A stretch of DNA of 64,000 nucleotides from Halomonas sp. GFAJ-1. GTDB lineage: Bacteria > Pseudomonadota > Gammaproteobacteria > Pseudomonadales > Halomonadaceae. A program made the position numbers and the translations under genes. The notes under the pieces are model-generated. The model saw only the letters and a program-made list of their open reading frames with translations. It made no database searches and was not told where the DNA came from. The stretch spans positions 2,728,001-2,792,000 of the forward strand of contig CP016490.1 in assembly GCA_002966495.1 (NCBI GenBank), read 5' to 3'. Position 1 is the stretch's first letter; every line of letters starts with the position of its first letter. Positions 38,441 through 49,995 of this stretch are shown here, one piece after another.

Positions 38441-40297
38441 ATGGGAAAACAACGGCGATGGCCTGTGGCCAAAAAGGCAGCTTGCTTAGTGATACTGCCA
38501 CTCTTCACGTTGAGTCCCACCACATGGGCACTAAACGCAGCGATCAGTGGGGTGAGTAGCCCAGTTGAGAACAATATTGATGCTTATTTACAAAGTATTG
38601 ATGAAGAACAGTACACCGATGTGCGCCTAAGCGGTGAAATTAGGCAGCGTACCCTTGAAGCCATGCGCGTTTTTGGTTACTACGAACCTGATATTACCGT
38701 TGAGCTGAACCAAACACCGATCTCGGTGCGTATTGAGCCCGGGCCCCAGGTAAAAATTGAAGTGCTTTCGATTAACGTTGAAGGCGATGCGCAGAACGAC
38801 CCACCTTTTCAGGCCGCCCTAGATAATTTTCCATTGCGGGAAGGTGATGCCTTACGACATGCGCCATGGGATAGGCTGCGTAATCAGTTTTCGGGCCTAG
38901 CCATTGAGCGAGGCTATTTTGATTGGTCGTTTGCTGATCGCAGAATGGAAGTCAGACCTTACCTTGAAAGCGCTCGTCTCTACATGGATTTTAATAGCGG
39001 GCCTCGTTATCAATTTGGTGAGACGTCTATTGCCGGTAGTCACATCGAGCCTGAGCGTCTGCGTCAAATGCAGACATTTGAAACCGGCGCTCCTTACTTG
39101 GCTGAATCCCTAGCCCGCTATAACCAGCGTCTAGCGGAGACAGGGTGGTTTAGTTCCGTCAGCGTACGTCCCCGGCTAGAAACCGCTCAAGAGCTTACTA
39201 TCGCGCCCTTTTCTGGCGGTGCTTCTTGGTGGAACGAAGCGACTGCGTCTCAGCCCCAGCGGCCTCGCCTCTCCAGTGCGGCATTAGCCAGCGCCTTGAG
39301 CCTCAACCGTCGCGATGAAGACGATACGCGCCTGCCCATTGATGTGAGCGTTGAACCCGCTGATCGCCATCAGTTTGAGGTCGGTATCGGCTTCGCGACG
39401 GATGTAGGGCCTCGGTTGCGCTTTGGCTGGCAACAGCCCTGGATTAATCGCTTCGGCCATAGCCTCAATCATGACCTCTATATTTCCGCACCTGAGCAGC
39501 GCTTCACGGGTGTCTACAATATCCCTCTGGAAGACCCCATACGCGATAACTATCGCCTTCAATACGGTGTGCGTAACCGAGACGATGGGGATACCCAATC
39601 GCTCGAGGGTACGGTTGAAGTAGCGCGACGCTGGGAGTTTGAAAATCGTTGGGTACAAACGCTGTACTTTCGTACCACGTATGAAGACTTCACCCAGGGC
39701 GGCATTTCAGATGATGTTTGGTTGTTTTACCCTGGCATCCAGTGGTCTCGAACACGGACTCAGCCCCAACGATTTCCGCTATGGGGCGACCGTCAGCAGC
39801 TTTCCATCGAATATTCTGATACCACATGGGGGTCCAGCGCTCACTTTGCCCGGCTGACGGGAGATACAGAGTGGATTCGCACCATTGGAAATGACAACCG
39901 ATTCTCAGCACGCTTGAGTATCGGTGCTATAGAAACCGATGACTTTGATAAGCTGCCTCCCTCACTACGCTTCTTTGCTGGTGGTGACCGTAGCGTTCGG
40001 GGTTACTCTTTTGAGAGTTTATCGCCCAAAAACGAAGAAGGCCGTTTGCGTGGCGGGCAACAATTACTTACGTCAACGCTTGAGTATCAGCGGCGAGTGA
40101 CAGGAGAGTGGTGGGGAGCAACCTTTGTGGACAGTGGTGACGCCTTCGATAACTGGGGGCCAGAAGATCTCAAAACCGGTGCTGGTGTAGGGGTGCGTTG
40201 GATATCACCCGTGGGCCCCATTCGCTTTGATGTCGCTCATCCCTTTGACAATGATGACGACTGGCGTGTGCACTTTTCCATTGGACCGGAATTCTAG
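38441..40297 (+). CDS. tamA: Translocation and assembly module outer-membrane protein TamA
   Basis: An Omp85-family barrel protein of 618 residues. ATG 38441 has AGGG at 9 nt; ATG 38432 is the alternative. A signal peptide ends near TTWALNA, POTRA domains follow (FGYYEPDITVELNQ, INVEGDAQNDPPF), and then a 16-strand-type barrel with the conserved SVRGY loop motif and a C-terminal IGPEF ending in phenylalanine. With TamB it moves lipids and/or proteins between the membranes. Confidence 0.93.
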   Translation: MGKQRRWPVAKKAACLVILPLFTLSPTTWALNAAISGVSSPVENNIDAYLQSIDEEQYTDVRLSGEIRQRTLEAMRVFGYYEPDITVELNQTPISVRIEPGPQVKIEVLSINVEGDAQNDPPFQAALDNFPLREGDALRHAPWDRLRNQFSGLAIERGYFDWSFADRRMEVRPYLESARLYMDFNSGPRYQFGETSIAGSHIEPERLRQMQTFETGAPYLAESLARYNQRLAETGWFSSVSVRPRLETAQELTIAPFSGGASWWNEATASQPQRPRLSSAALASALSLNRRDEDDTRLPIDVSVEPADRHQFEVGIGFATDVGPRLRFGWQQPWINRFGHSLNHDLYISAPEQRFTGVYNIPLEDPIRDNYRLQYGVRNRDDGDTQSLEGTVEVARRWEFENRWVQTLYFRTTYEDFTQGGISDDVWLFYPGIQWSRTRTQPQRFPLWGDRQQLSIEYSDTTWGSSAHFARLTGDTEWIRTIGNDNRFSARLSIGAIETDDFDKLPPSLRFFAGGDRSVRGYSFESLSPKNEEGRLRGGQQLLTSTLEYQRRVTGEWWGATFVDSGDAFDNWGPEDLKTGAGVGVRWISPVGPIRFDVAHPFDNDDDWRVHFSIGPEF

Positions 40298-40306
40298 GAG
40301 AGTATT

Positions 40307-43300
40307 TTGGCTAAGGTTGAAACACGGGGCCCTGCAAAGCGTCAGTTGCTCTCGCCTAAACGTCGCTTATGGTTAGCGGCGTGGAGCTTTATTCGCTTAT
40401 TTATCGTTGTGCCCCTTTGGTTATTGGGTCTCGTAGCGCTGCTGCTGGGGGTTGCACTCTCACCTTGGGGCACCGGGCAGCTGTTTTCACAAGGCGAGCA
40501 ACACGGTTATTTCACCTTTGAACAACAAGAAGGAGCGCTGCTGGATCGATTCACGCTCCAGGGCTTCCAGCTTGCTATCGGTGATACACGCATCCAAATT
40601 GATGACTTCGAGCTAGCCTGGGCGGATGACTGTGTCCTTTCGGGACGCTTGTGCTTAGAGACGCTGCGCCTTAAAGGGGCCGATATCCAGCTAAGCAGTG
40701 GCGCAGATACTTCGGACGAGGCTGATGATTACTCCTCCGGGCAAGCTCGCATTCAATTGCCATTTCCTATTGAACTGCGTTCCATTGAGATCAGTGACGT
40801 TCAAATTCAACTTGAGGATGGCACCCGGCTTAACTGGGATACATTTACCACTTCTGCCGTGGCGGAAGGAAATCAGCTGGCTATTGCACCTACAGCGCTG
40901 ATACGGCCAACGCTTTATCTGCCTCCATCGCCTGGCGTGCAGCTTACCCAGGGCATCGAAACACCTCTGATGGCTGAAGGTATCGATGGCGCTATCGTTG
41001 CTGCACGCCCTATAGGCAATGGCACTTCCGCCGTGGCCCAAACTGCCCCATTGGTATCCGATGAGCGACTAACGCTGCCGGAAATTACTCTGCCCATAGA
41101 CCTCCATCTTGAAGCCCTAACGGTGACTGATTTCAACTTGGAAGGCGCAGTTGACTACCATGTTGAGCGCCTACTATTAGAAGCTGAAACACAAAATAAC
41201 CAGATAACGATCAATACCCTTGATGTTTTAACTCCCGACGCTCACGCATCGCTTACAGCTTCGGTCTCTTTAGAAGGGGATTATCCATTGGGGGCACGCT
41301 TAACAGCAGAGCTTTTCTTACCAGAGCTGTTCCCAGAGCTTGAGGGAGAAAAAATCGTGCTTGAGCTATCTGGGGATCTTGCTGAGCTTTATGCCGACTT
41401 AGCGGTAAGCGGAAAAGTGAATGTAAACCTAGGTGGCCAAGTAGACGTGCTGTCACCGACGGTACCTTTTGAGGCTCGCCTGCGCAGTGAAAATTTACAA
41501 TGGCCGCTCACTGAAACCGAAGGGGAAGAGCAAGAGGTTTACTCAATCGACGCATTGGATCTTGCGATTACGGGTAGTTTAGAGGCTTATCAACTTTCAC
41601 TGGCTTTTACCGCCGAAGGGCCTCAGGTGCCTTCCACAAAGGTAAGTATTTCTGGGGACGGAAACCTTACTTCCTTCCGCTGGGAGCCATTAACGCTGCG
41701 CATCGATGAGAGCTTACTACGTAGCGAAGGACAAATTAACTGGGCAACACCGCTCCAGATTGATTCACGGATCCGCTTAGAACAGTTTGATCCTTCTCAT
41801 TTTGTTGATCAGCTGAATGGCAATTTGACGGGGGATATAGCCCTCAACGTTCGCCAGATAGACGACTTATGGGAAGTGAATATTCCTGAGCTGGCCATCG
41901 AAGGGGAGCTACAGGAGTACCCGCTGACATTGCAGGCAGCCTTAGAGGCGAATAGTAATCTTGAAGTTGATATTCAAGAGCTACTGTTTACTCAAGGAGA
42001 AAACCGCCTGACCGCCCAAGGTCAAGTCAGCCAAGAAGCGATGTCTTTAGACGCTGAAATCGCCCTGCGCCAGCTGCAAACCCTGCATCCAGACTTGGCA
42101 GGCACATTAACGGGGCGCGTGCAGGCAAGCGGCAGTTTTTCTCAGCCAGCGCTTATGGCGCGCCTGACTGGGGAAAGGCTACGCTTTGCCGAAAATCGGA
42201 TAGAGCAGCTGTCACTTGCCGCAGACGTGACGGGGATTGACGATCCAAGCCTTGACGTCGATTTAGATTTACAACAGGTCAACGCGGGAGGGCAGTCGCT
42301 TTCTAGTGTAGCGCTGGCGTTAAGTGGTCGCCTTTCCGAGCATACGCTTACGATTAATGCGCAGGGAGAACCCAGCAGCCCACTTAGCCGAGCGCTGCTT
42401 GCCATTAATGGCCAATTTGACCAGCAAGCCCAGCAATATCAAGGGCGTTTAATACCGCTGGAAATCGATTCCGAGGCAGGTGATATTCGACTGGAAGCGC
42501 CGTTAGACGCGAGCTACAACCTAGCCAGTGGGCAGATACGGCTATCCCCTTTCTGCTTACGGCGAGAGCAAGGTGGGCTAGTGTGTTCCGAAGAAGCCAT
42601 CGATGGGTCAGCTGAACAAGGACGCGCTGTACTTACTGTGCGCGAAGTGCCCATGGAAATGTTGGAGCCCTTCTTGCCCGAAGAGTGGAGTTTTGAGGGC
42701 GATACCACCGCTGATATGGTGGCCTCTTGGCGCCAAGGGGGAGCCCAATGGCAAGCTGATGTACAGCTGCTCAGTGAATTAGCAATTACTGCCGTTAATG
42801 ATTATGGGCAACCTGTCCAACTGCCGGTCATCAACATAGATGCTCAGATAGACGCTAACCAAGCGAGAGCAGATGCCGATATAGCGCTGTCACTCTCAGA
42901 AGCGGGTGAGCTTTCTCTGAACCTATCGGTCAATGACCCTATGGGGCAGGGGGCGCTAAGAGGCGAGCTGCGTGCAAACAACGTCTCACTTGAGCCCTAT
43001 CGCCCTATGGTGGCGGGAATGGACCGCTTAGAGGGCAACCTTAACGGGAGCGTACAAATAGGTGGCACCACCCGCCAACCAGATTTACAGGGGGAACTTG
43101 CCTTACGCAGCATTCGTGTTCATGGGCCAGATATCCCTATTGATATCCAAGATGGCGCCTTGGCAGTTACCTTTGACGGCGAACAGGGAGACATTGATGG
43201 CTTCTTAGCCGCCAAGCGCGGCCGACTCAATATCACAGGCGACGCGTACTGGCCCTCTGGTGACAATTGGCGCATTGGAGTTGATCTCAGCGCCACTCAA

Positions 43301-44317
43301 GAGCCATTGCTCGTGGAGCTACCTCAATTTGGGCGCCTGGAGGCGGCGCCGGATATCCGAATCAGGGTGACCCCAGAACTGTTACAAGTGCGAGGCAATG
43401 TCGATATACCCTGGGCACGTTTGAAGATAGGCGACCGAGCCCCCTCAGCGATTTCGCCAAGCGCCGATGAAGTCATCATTACCGAGCGCGATGACCGTGA
43501 AGCCGAACGCTTAGCTCAGGAGCGTGCAAGCAGTGATGGCCCCAGTGCCGCCGACGAGTTAGCTCAAACCGGCATGGCGCTAGATGTCCTAATTACGCTC
43601 ACCCTTGGCCGCGACATGCTGTTTTCGGCCTATGGGCTTGAATCAGGGCTAGGCGGCACGCTGGAAATTCGCCAGGATAGCGGCGCGTTACAGTTATTTG
43701 GTGAGGTGAACTTGGTGGATGGACGTTTCCAGGCATTTGGGCAAGATCTGCTAATACGCCGTGGCCAGTTACTATTTAGTGGCCCTCCTGGCCTGCCGGT
43801 GTTGGACTTTGAGGCTGTCCGCAATCCTGATGTCACAGAAGACGAGGTTATTGCTGGCCTGCGTGTGACGGGAAATGCCGAAGAACCCAACGTATCAATT
43901 TTCTCCGAACCAGCAATGGATGAAACGCGCGCACTCTCTTATCTATTACGTGGACGTGCTCCCGACGCCTCCGGCGGCGGAATAGATAGCGCCTTAACGA
44001 CGGCACTAATTGGTATGTCGCTTGGTCGTACAGGGGGAGCGGTTGGTTCTATTGGCGAAGCCTTTGGCATTGATGACTTAACGCTAGACACCACGGGTGC
44101 TGGCGACGAAAGCCAAGTGGCGGTAAGCGGGCAGCTAACCGACGATATTCGTATTAGCTATGGCGTCGGTATTTTCTCGCCTATTGCCGAGTTAACACTT
44201 CGCTATACGCTCTGGCGTAATTTATATGTGCAGGCGGTATCCGGGGCTAATCAAGCGGTGGACTTAATCTATACCTTCACCCGTTCTGGCGATCCCTACA
44301 TTTACCCACGGGAATGA
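40307..44317 (+). CDS. tamB: Translocation and assembly module protein TamB (TTG start)
   Basis: A 1336-residue AsmA-like bridge protein with one N-terminal signal anchor (FIVVPLWLLGLVALLLGVAL), a very long beta-rich periplasmic body and a C-terminal DUF490 domain (RALSYLLRGRAPDASGGG, ITLRY-type final strands ending LIYTFTRS). No ATG is available near the start. TTG 40307 has AGGAG exactly 6 nt upstream and is 9 nt after the tamA stop, so UUG initiation is likely. Confidence 0.95.
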   Translation: MAKVETRGPAKRQLLSPKRRLWLAAWSFIRLFIVVPLWLLGLVALLLGVALSPWGTGQLFSQGEQHGYFTFEQQEGALLDRFTLQGFQLAIGDTRIQIDDFELAWADDCVLSGRLCLETLRLKGADIQLSSGADTSDEADDYSSGQARIQLPFPIELRSIEISDVQIQLEDGTRLNWDTFTTSAVAEGNQLAIAPTALIRPTLYLPPSPGVQLTQGIETPLMAEGIDGAIVAARPIGNGTSAVAQTAPLVSDERLTLPEITLPIDLHLEALTVTDFNLEGAVDYHVERLLLEAETQNNQITINTLDVLTPDAHASLTASVSLEGDYPLGARLTAELFLPELFPELEGEKIVLELSGDLAELYADLAVSGKVNVNLGGQVDVLSPTVPFEARLRSENLQWPLTETEGEEQEVYSIDALDLAITGSLEAYQLSLAFTAEGPQVPSTKVSISGDGNLTSFRWEPLTLRIDESLLRSEGQINWATPLQIDSRIRLEQFDPSHFVDQLNGNLTGDIALNVRQIDDLWEVNIPELAIEGELQEYPLTLQAALEANSNLEVDIQELLFTQGENRLTAQGQVSQEAMSLDAEIALRQLQTLHPDLAGTLTGRVQASGSFSQPALMARLTGERLRFAENRIEQLSLAADVTGIDDPSLDVDLDLQQVNAGGQSLSSVALALSGRLSEHTLTINAQGEPSSPLSRALLAINGQFDQQAQQYQGRLIPLEIDSEAGDIRLEAPLDASYNLASGQIRLSPFCLRREQGGLVCSEEAIDGSAEQGRAVLTVREVPMEMLEPFLPEEWSFEGDTTADMVASWRQGGAQWQADVQLLSELAITAVNDYGQPVQLPVINIDAQIDANQARADADIALSLSEAGELSLNLSVNDPMGQGALRGELRANNVSLEPYRPMVAGMDRLEGNLNGSVQIGGTTRQPDLQGELALRSIRVHGPDIPIDIQDGALAVTFDGEQGDIDGFLAAKRGRLNITGDAYWPSGDNWRIGVDLSATQEPLLVELPQFGRLEAAPDIRIRVTPELLQVRGNVDIPWARLKIGDRAPSAISPSADEVIITERDDREAERLAQERASSDGPSAADELAQTGMALDVLITLTLGRDMLFSAYGLESGLGGTLEIRQDSGALQLFGEVNLVDGRFQAFGQDLLIRRGQLLFSGPPGLPVLDFEAVRNPDVTEDEVIAGLRVTGNAEEPNVSIFSEPAMDETRALSYLLRGRAPDASGGGIDSALTTALIGMSLGRTGGAVGSIGEAFGIDDLTLDTTGAGDESQVAVSGQLTDDIRISYGVGIFSPIAELTLRYTLWRNLYVQAVSGANQAVDLIYTFTRSGDPYIYPRE

Positions 44318-44329
44318 GAAGAGGGCATT

Positions 44330-44950
44330 ATGGCGCTATTTTCTGACACAACATCGGCACTGCCTGGTCGCGACACGGCGATCGAAACCAGCCAAGTGCA
44401 CACGATAAACGGCCACTCCCTTCATCCTCCTTTTCCGGAAGGTTATGAAGAAATCGTTCTCGGCATGGGGTGTTTTTGGGGGGTAGAGCGTTTATTTTGG
44501 CAGCAACCAGGGGTTTATGTGACGGCGGTGGGTTACGCGGGTGGCACGACCCCTAACCCCACGTATCAAGAAACCTGCACGGGCCGAACAGGGCATACTG
44601 AAGTTGTCCGGGTCATCTACGACCCAAAACAAGCGGCACTCGAAACCCTGCTGCAAATTTTCTGGGAGCAGCACGACCCCACTCAAGGTAACCGCCAGGG
44701 TAACGATGTGGGTAGCCAATACCGTTCGGCAATTTTCACCACCACCGATACGCAACTCAAGGCGGCTCAAGACAGCGCTGCTGCTTATCAGCAGGCACTT
44801 AATCGTTCCGGCAAAGGAGCAATTACCACTGAAATAAAGCCACTGGATACGTTTTATTACGCGGAGGCTTATCATCAGCAGTATTTGGATAAGAATCCAG
44901 GCGGTTATTGTGGTTTAAAAGGCACGGGTGTTACTTGCCCCATTGGATAA
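44330..44950 (+). CDS. msrA: Peptide methionine (S)-S-oxide reductase MsrA
   Basis: A 206-residue repair enzyme for oxidised methionine. The catalytic [13 protein letters not shown] and the substrate loop [13 protein letters not shown] are present. The [21 protein letters not shown] signature is seen in part, and a C-terminal resolving cysteine is in GVTCPIG. It starts 13 nt after tamB, with AGAGGG upstream. The N-terminal ~45 residues resemble those of E. coli MsrA. Confidence 0.96.
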   Translation: MALFSDTTSALPGRDTAIETSQVHTINGHSLHPPFPEGYEEIVLGMGCFWGVERLFWQQPGVYVTAVGYAGGTTPNPTYQETCTGRTGHTEVVRVIYDPKQAALETLLQIFWEQHDPTQGNRQGNDVGSQYRSAIFTTTDTQLKAAQDSAAAYQQALNRSGKGAITTEIKPLDTFYYAEAYHQQYLDKNPGGYCGLKGTGVTCPIG

Positions 44951-44967
44951 GTAGGAGCCAATCAATA

Positions 44968-45480
44968 ATGCAATGTTTAGCCCGTTACGCGCTTCTCAGC
45001 GGCATAGCCACGGTGAGTATAATGTACTCTGCCGTGGCGCTCTCAGCCGACGAAGAAACTGCAACGCATTTGCCGCACACCGTGGAGGACTCTCCGTTTG
45101 CTAGCGAACGTGAAGCCGTTGCGTGGCGGCAGGATGAGCTCAAAGATTTAGAGCGCCTACTGCGCCAGCTCCGGTTCGATCTGGTTAATAATCAGGATGC
45201 ACGCGGTGCAGCTCCTCGATTAGCTGAGCTGCAGGAGCGTGCAACCCAAGACTATTTTCTGCCTGCCTTTATCAAGGGAACCCATGGGCGCGGCTCTGAT
45301 GCGCGCCCGGCTATATGGGAGGAGTGGGACGAATTTGCTGCCGGTTTTCAAGATCTAGAGCAAAAGGTGGCCGTGTTAGTAGAAGCCGCCGAGCAGGAAG
45401 ATTATCGTGCAGCAACGCGAGCTTTTTCAGATGTGAGCCTGAGCTGTCGTAGCTGCCACCGCGCTTACCGTCACAATTAG
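44968..45480 (+). CDS. Cytochrome c'-like protein
   Basis: A 170-residue exported protein. ATG 44968 has AGGAG at 10 nt; a signal peptide ends near SAVALSADEE. The rest is helical with a single haem-attachment motif CRSCH close to the C-terminus, the arrangement of cytochrome c' (four-helix bundle, NO-binding or electron transfer). It is 17 nt after msrA. Family call is from motif position and helix content. Confidence 0.75.
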   Translation: MQCLARYALLSGIATVSIMYSAVALSADEETATHLPHTVEDSPFASEREAVAWRQDELKDLERLLRQLRFDLVNNQDARGAAPRLAELQERATQDYFLPAFIKGTHGRGSDARPAIWEEWDEFAAGFQDLEQKVAVLVEAAEQEDYRAATRAFSDVSLSCRSCHRAYRHN

Positions 45481-45516
45481 CCGATGGTTTCATTTCTTAG
45501 TCAACCGGCTACTGAG

Positions 45517-45557
45517 TTTTTCAAAGACTGGTTTTCAAAGACGAGCCTTCAAAGGCT
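45517..45557. repeat. Three imperfect TTTTCAAAGACTGG-like repeats
   Basis: In the 108-nt gap between the convergent cytochrome c' and carbonic anhydrase genes a 12-16-nt unit with core TTCAAAGRC is repeated three times; the last copy forms a small AGCCTT/AAGGCT hairpin. Possible remnant of slippage; no function assigned. Confidence 0.5.
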
Positions 45558-45588
45558 GGGTAAGCACGATTTAGAGGACCGTTAGAGG

Positions 45589-46236
45589 TCAGTCGCCAGA
45601 TTGAAGGCGGTCAATACGATACAGCGTTTCTACCTGGTCAAGGCCGCTAATGGTGCATTTTAAATCTTTAACCCGACCATCACTCAACCCGTAGACCCAG
45701 CCATGCACTGAGATACGTTGTCCGCGCTGCCATGCAAGTTGGAGTATCTTAGTGCGGCATAGGCTATTAACCTGAGCCTTAACGTTCAATTCACACATGC
45801 GGTCGATCTGTTCCGCCATAGGCAGGTGTTTGAGCGCGTCACGGTGGTGGTTATACTGCTCTCTTACAGAGTGAAGCCAGTAATCAACCACACCGCATTC
45901 GCCACCTGTCACGGCCGCCTTAATACCACCACAACCATAGTGGCCCACAATCATAATATGGCTGACCTTCAGTACATCAACCGCATACTGCACCACGGAA
46001 AGCGCGTTCATATCGGTATGGTGGAGCAGGTTAGCTACATTCCGGTGGACAAACACTTCACCCGGTGGCAGTGAAATAATCTGGTTAGCGGGAACGCGGC
46101 TATCAGAACACCCTATCCATAAATAGTCAGGGTTCTGTTGATTGGAGAGGCGCTTGAAATACTCGGGATCCTCTTCGCACATGCGTTCCGCCCAGGCGCG
46201 ATTGTTTTCGAGAAGTGTCGCAATAGGGTCAGACAT
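45589..46236 (-). CDS. can: Beta-class carbonic anhydrase
   Basis: A 215-residue zinc enzyme interconverting CO2 and bicarbonate. ATG 46236 has GGAG at 5 nt; the longer frame is unsupported. The zinc ligands and dyad are visible as IGCSDSRVPAN (Cys, Asp-Arg) and VGHYGCGGI (His, Cys). The EVFVHRNVANLL segment is typical of the Can/CynT2 type. Confidence 0.95.
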   Translation of the reverse strand: MSDPIATLLENNRAWAERMCEEDPEYFKRLSNQQNPDYLWIGCSDSRVPANQIISLPPGEVFVHRNVANLLHHTDMNALSVVQYAVDVLKVSHIMIVGHYGCGGIKAAVTGGECGVVDYWLHSVREQYNHHRDALKHLPMAEQIDRMCELNVKAQVNSLCRTKILQLAWQRGQRISVHGWVYGLSDGRVKDLKCTISGLDQVETLYRIDRLQSGD

Positions 46237-46396
46237 TAAATCTCCATAGAATGACATCATCAGGTGGTAGGGCGCTGGACGTGTAATGACAGCGTTGTTT
46301 TACAAGAGTAGGAGGTTTTAACCTCCTGAGAATACAAGGTCAATCGCCAGTTTGCCTTTAGCGCGATTAACTAAGCGCCGTAGATAGGAGTCAACT

Positions 46397-47773
46397 ATGT
46401 CAGCTGAGTATGAATATGATCTGTTTGTGATTGGAGCGGGGTCTGGTGGCGTCCGAGCTGCCCGTATGGCAGCTTCAACGGGCGCACGCGTCGGCATAGC
46501 AGAAGACCGCTATTTGGGCGGCACCTGTGTCAATGTGGGGTGTGTGCCTAAAAAGCTCTACGCCTATGCGTCACATTTTCAAGATAACTTTAGTGATGCT
46601 GAGGGCTTTGGGTGGCAAATGGCGGGGCCAGCCACTTTCAATTGGGCCACGTTGCGTGATAACAAAACCAGTGAAATAAGCCGCCTAAACGGCATTTATC
46701 AGCGGATGCTTGAAGGCGCTGGGGTAACCTTGTTCAACGCTCGCGCGAGGCTGGTCGATCCACACACCGTTTCGTTAGTTTCCCAAGGAAGCGAGACCCA
46801 GGTCACTGCCAAGCAGATTTTATTAGCGACTGGCGGCTGGCCATGGGTGCCTGATTTCCCGGGGTGTGAACACGCCATTAATTCTAATCAAGTGTTTGAT
46901 TTGCAAAACTTTCCGAATCGCTTTTTAGTGCTGGGCGGCGGCTATATTGCAGTCGAGTTTGCCAGTATTTTTAATGGGTTAGGCAGTGAAACTCACTTAA
47001 TTTATCGCGGTGAGCTTTTCTTAAAAGGATTCGACCAGGAAGTCCGTGAATTTACCTGCGAAGAGATGGCCAAAAAAGGGGTCAACCTACATTTTAATAC
47101 CAACATTGAGAGAATTGAGCCCAATGGCACAGCGCTAAATGTGCACCTCACTACAGGAGAGGTGCTGGAAGTAGACGCTGTACTCGCAGCCACAGGGCGT
47201 AGGGCTAATACTGAAGGCTTAGGGCTAGAGACTGTGGGGATAACGCTAGATGCTAGTGGAAAAATACCCATCAATGAACGTTATGAAACCCAAGTCCGCT
47301 CTGTATTAGCACTGGGCGATTTAACCAATGGGCCTGAATTAACCCCTGTCGCCCTAGCCGAAGCCATGCAACTGGTGGATACGCACTTTAATAAGACCGA
47401 GCCCAAACCACTAGATTACGCCACTATTCCTACGGCGGTATTTTGCCATCCGAACATTGGTACCGTGGGGCTTTCAGAGGAAGCTGCGCGGGAAAAACAT
47501 ACCAAAATCCGCGTTTATCGCACTGACTTTAGGTCGATGAAGCACACGCTCTCTGGTAATACGGAGCGTGTGTTGATGAAGCTGATTGTCGATGATGAAA
47601 CAGATGTCGTCGTAGGTGCACACATGGTGGGGGAAGACGCCGGGGAGCTAATTCAGGGTATAGCAATAGCGGTAAGAGCAGGGCTAACCAAGCGCGATTT
47701 TGATTGCACAGTGGGTATTCACCCAACAGGGGCTGAAGAATTTGTCACCATGAGAGAGCCTTCGCGCTATTAA
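46397..47773 (+). CDS. gor: Glutathione-disulfide reductase
   Basis: A 458-residue NADPH-dependent flavoenzyme. It shows FAD motif VIGAGSGGVRAARMA, redox-active disulfide GGTCVNVGCVPKK, NADPH motif VLGGGYIAVEFASI, and the C-terminal active-site HPTGAEEFVTMR. It keeps glutathione reduced in the cytoplasm. A terminator follows. Confidence 0.95.
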   Translation: MSAEYEYDLFVIGAGSGGVRAARMAASTGARVGIAEDRYLGGTCVNVGCVPKKLYAYASHFQDNFSDAEGFGWQMAGPATFNWATLRDNKTSEISRLNGIYQRMLEGAGVTLFNARARLVDPHTVSLVSQGSETQVTAKQILLATGGWPWVPDFPGCEHAINSNQVFDLQNFPNRFLVLGGGYIAVEFASIFNGLGSETHLIYRGELFLKGFDQEVREFTCEEMAKKGVNLHFNTNIERIEPNGTALNVHLTTGEVLEVDAVLAATGRRANTEGLGLETVGITLDASGKIPINERYETQVRSVLALGDLTNGPELTPVALAEAMQLVDTHFNKTEPKPLDYATIPTAVFCHPNIGTVGLSEEAAREKHTKIRVYRTDFRSMKHTLSGNTERVLMKLIVDDETDVVVGAHMVGEDAGELIQGIAIAVRAGLTKRDFDCTVGIHPTGAEEFVTMREPSRY

Positions 47774-47795
47774 GGTGATTTTTTCTAACCTATTT

Positions 47796-47818
47796 GGCGA
47801 GCTTAGGCTCGCCTTTTT
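47796..47818 (+). terminator. Rho-independent terminator after gor
   Basis: A 7-bp stem GGCGAGC/GCTCGCC with a 4-nt loop and five T's. Confidence 0.88.
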
Positions 47819-47946
47819 CATCTGGCGCTGCCGAAACGTTGCTCTAAACTTCAACTAGGCATTGCATCAAAAGGCTCAGCTAAAGCGGTTTATGCATTGT
47901 CTATAACTAAAAATTATGGAAAATAGACCCGAGGATAATATGGCTT

Positions 47947-47975
47947 TTGAATTGCTCATAATCAGCTGTTATAAT
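47947..47975 (+). promoter_or_regulatory. Near-consensus sigma70 promoter of ectABC
   Basis: -35 box TTGAAT (47947-47952), a 17-nt spacer, and a perfect -10 box TATAAT (47970-47975). This predicts a start about 26 nt before ectA. Osmotic control of ect promoters is known from halophiles; the operator elements cannot be identified here. Confidence 0.75.
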
Positions 47976-48007
47976 GAACGTCAAATTCGCTACAGCGAAG
48001 CATAACC

Positions 48008-48586
48008 ATGAGTACGCCTATAAAGCCTTTTACACCCTCTGCCGACTTAGCACGGCCTACTGTTGCTGATGCGGTAGTCGGTCATGCAGAGACGCCACTG
48101 TTTATCCGTAAGCCCAACGCGGATGATGGATGGGGCGTCTTCGAGCTGATTAAAGCTTGCCCACCGCTGGATGTGAACTCAGCCTACGCCTACTTATTAT
48201 TGGCAACCCAATTTCGTGATACTTGCGCAGTCGCCACTAATGAAGAGGGCGAGATTGTTGGCTTTGTTTCGGGCTATGTAAAAGACAATGCGCCGGATAC
48301 CTATTTCCTATGGCAGGTAGCTGTAGGTGAAAAGGCACGGGGTACTGGGTTAGCACGCCGCTTGGTGGAAGCCATTATGTCCCGCCCTGAATTGGCAAAT
48401 GTCCACCATCTGGAAACAACGATTACTCCCGACAACCAAGCCTCTTGGGGCTTGTTTCGTCGTCTTGCCGCACGCTGGCATGCCCCCCTCAATAGTCGTG
48501 AATACTTCTCTACCGAGCAACTGGGTGGGGAGCACGACCCGGAAAACCTAGTTCGTATAGGCCCGTTCCAAACCGAAGCGCTCTAA
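48008..48586 (+). CDS. ectA: L-2,4-diaminobutyrate N-acetyltransferase
   Basis: A 192-residue GNAT enzyme, second step of ectoine synthesis, acetylating the gamma-amino group of diaminobutyrate. The acetyl-CoA loop is GEKARGTGLARRLVEAIM. A characteristic N-terminal FIRKPNADDGWGVFELIKAC follows a 35-residue leader. The ribosome-binding site is weak (GCGAAG). First gene of ectABC. Confidence 0.97.
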   Translation: MSTPIKPFTPSADLARPTVADAVVGHAETPLFIRKPNADDGWGVFELIKACPPLDVNSAYAYLLLATQFRDTCAVATNEEGEIVGFVSGYVKDNAPDTYFLWQVAVGEKARGTGLARRLVEAIMSRPELANVHHLETTITPDNQASWGLFRRLAARWHAPLNSREYFSTEQLGGEHDPENLVRIGPFQTEAL

Positions 48587-48666
48587 CACATTGTTTTTCC
48601 TACCATATTGATCTGACTTGTTATAAGTTGGCTCGGCTCAACTATTCAAAAAAAGGAGGTCGCTAA

Positions 48667-49935
<1,269 letters not shown>

Positions 49936-49995
49936 GTTAGCGTTTCGTGACTATGCTACGCACGAGTTTCTCGGCGTATGATACCGATTAAAGAG

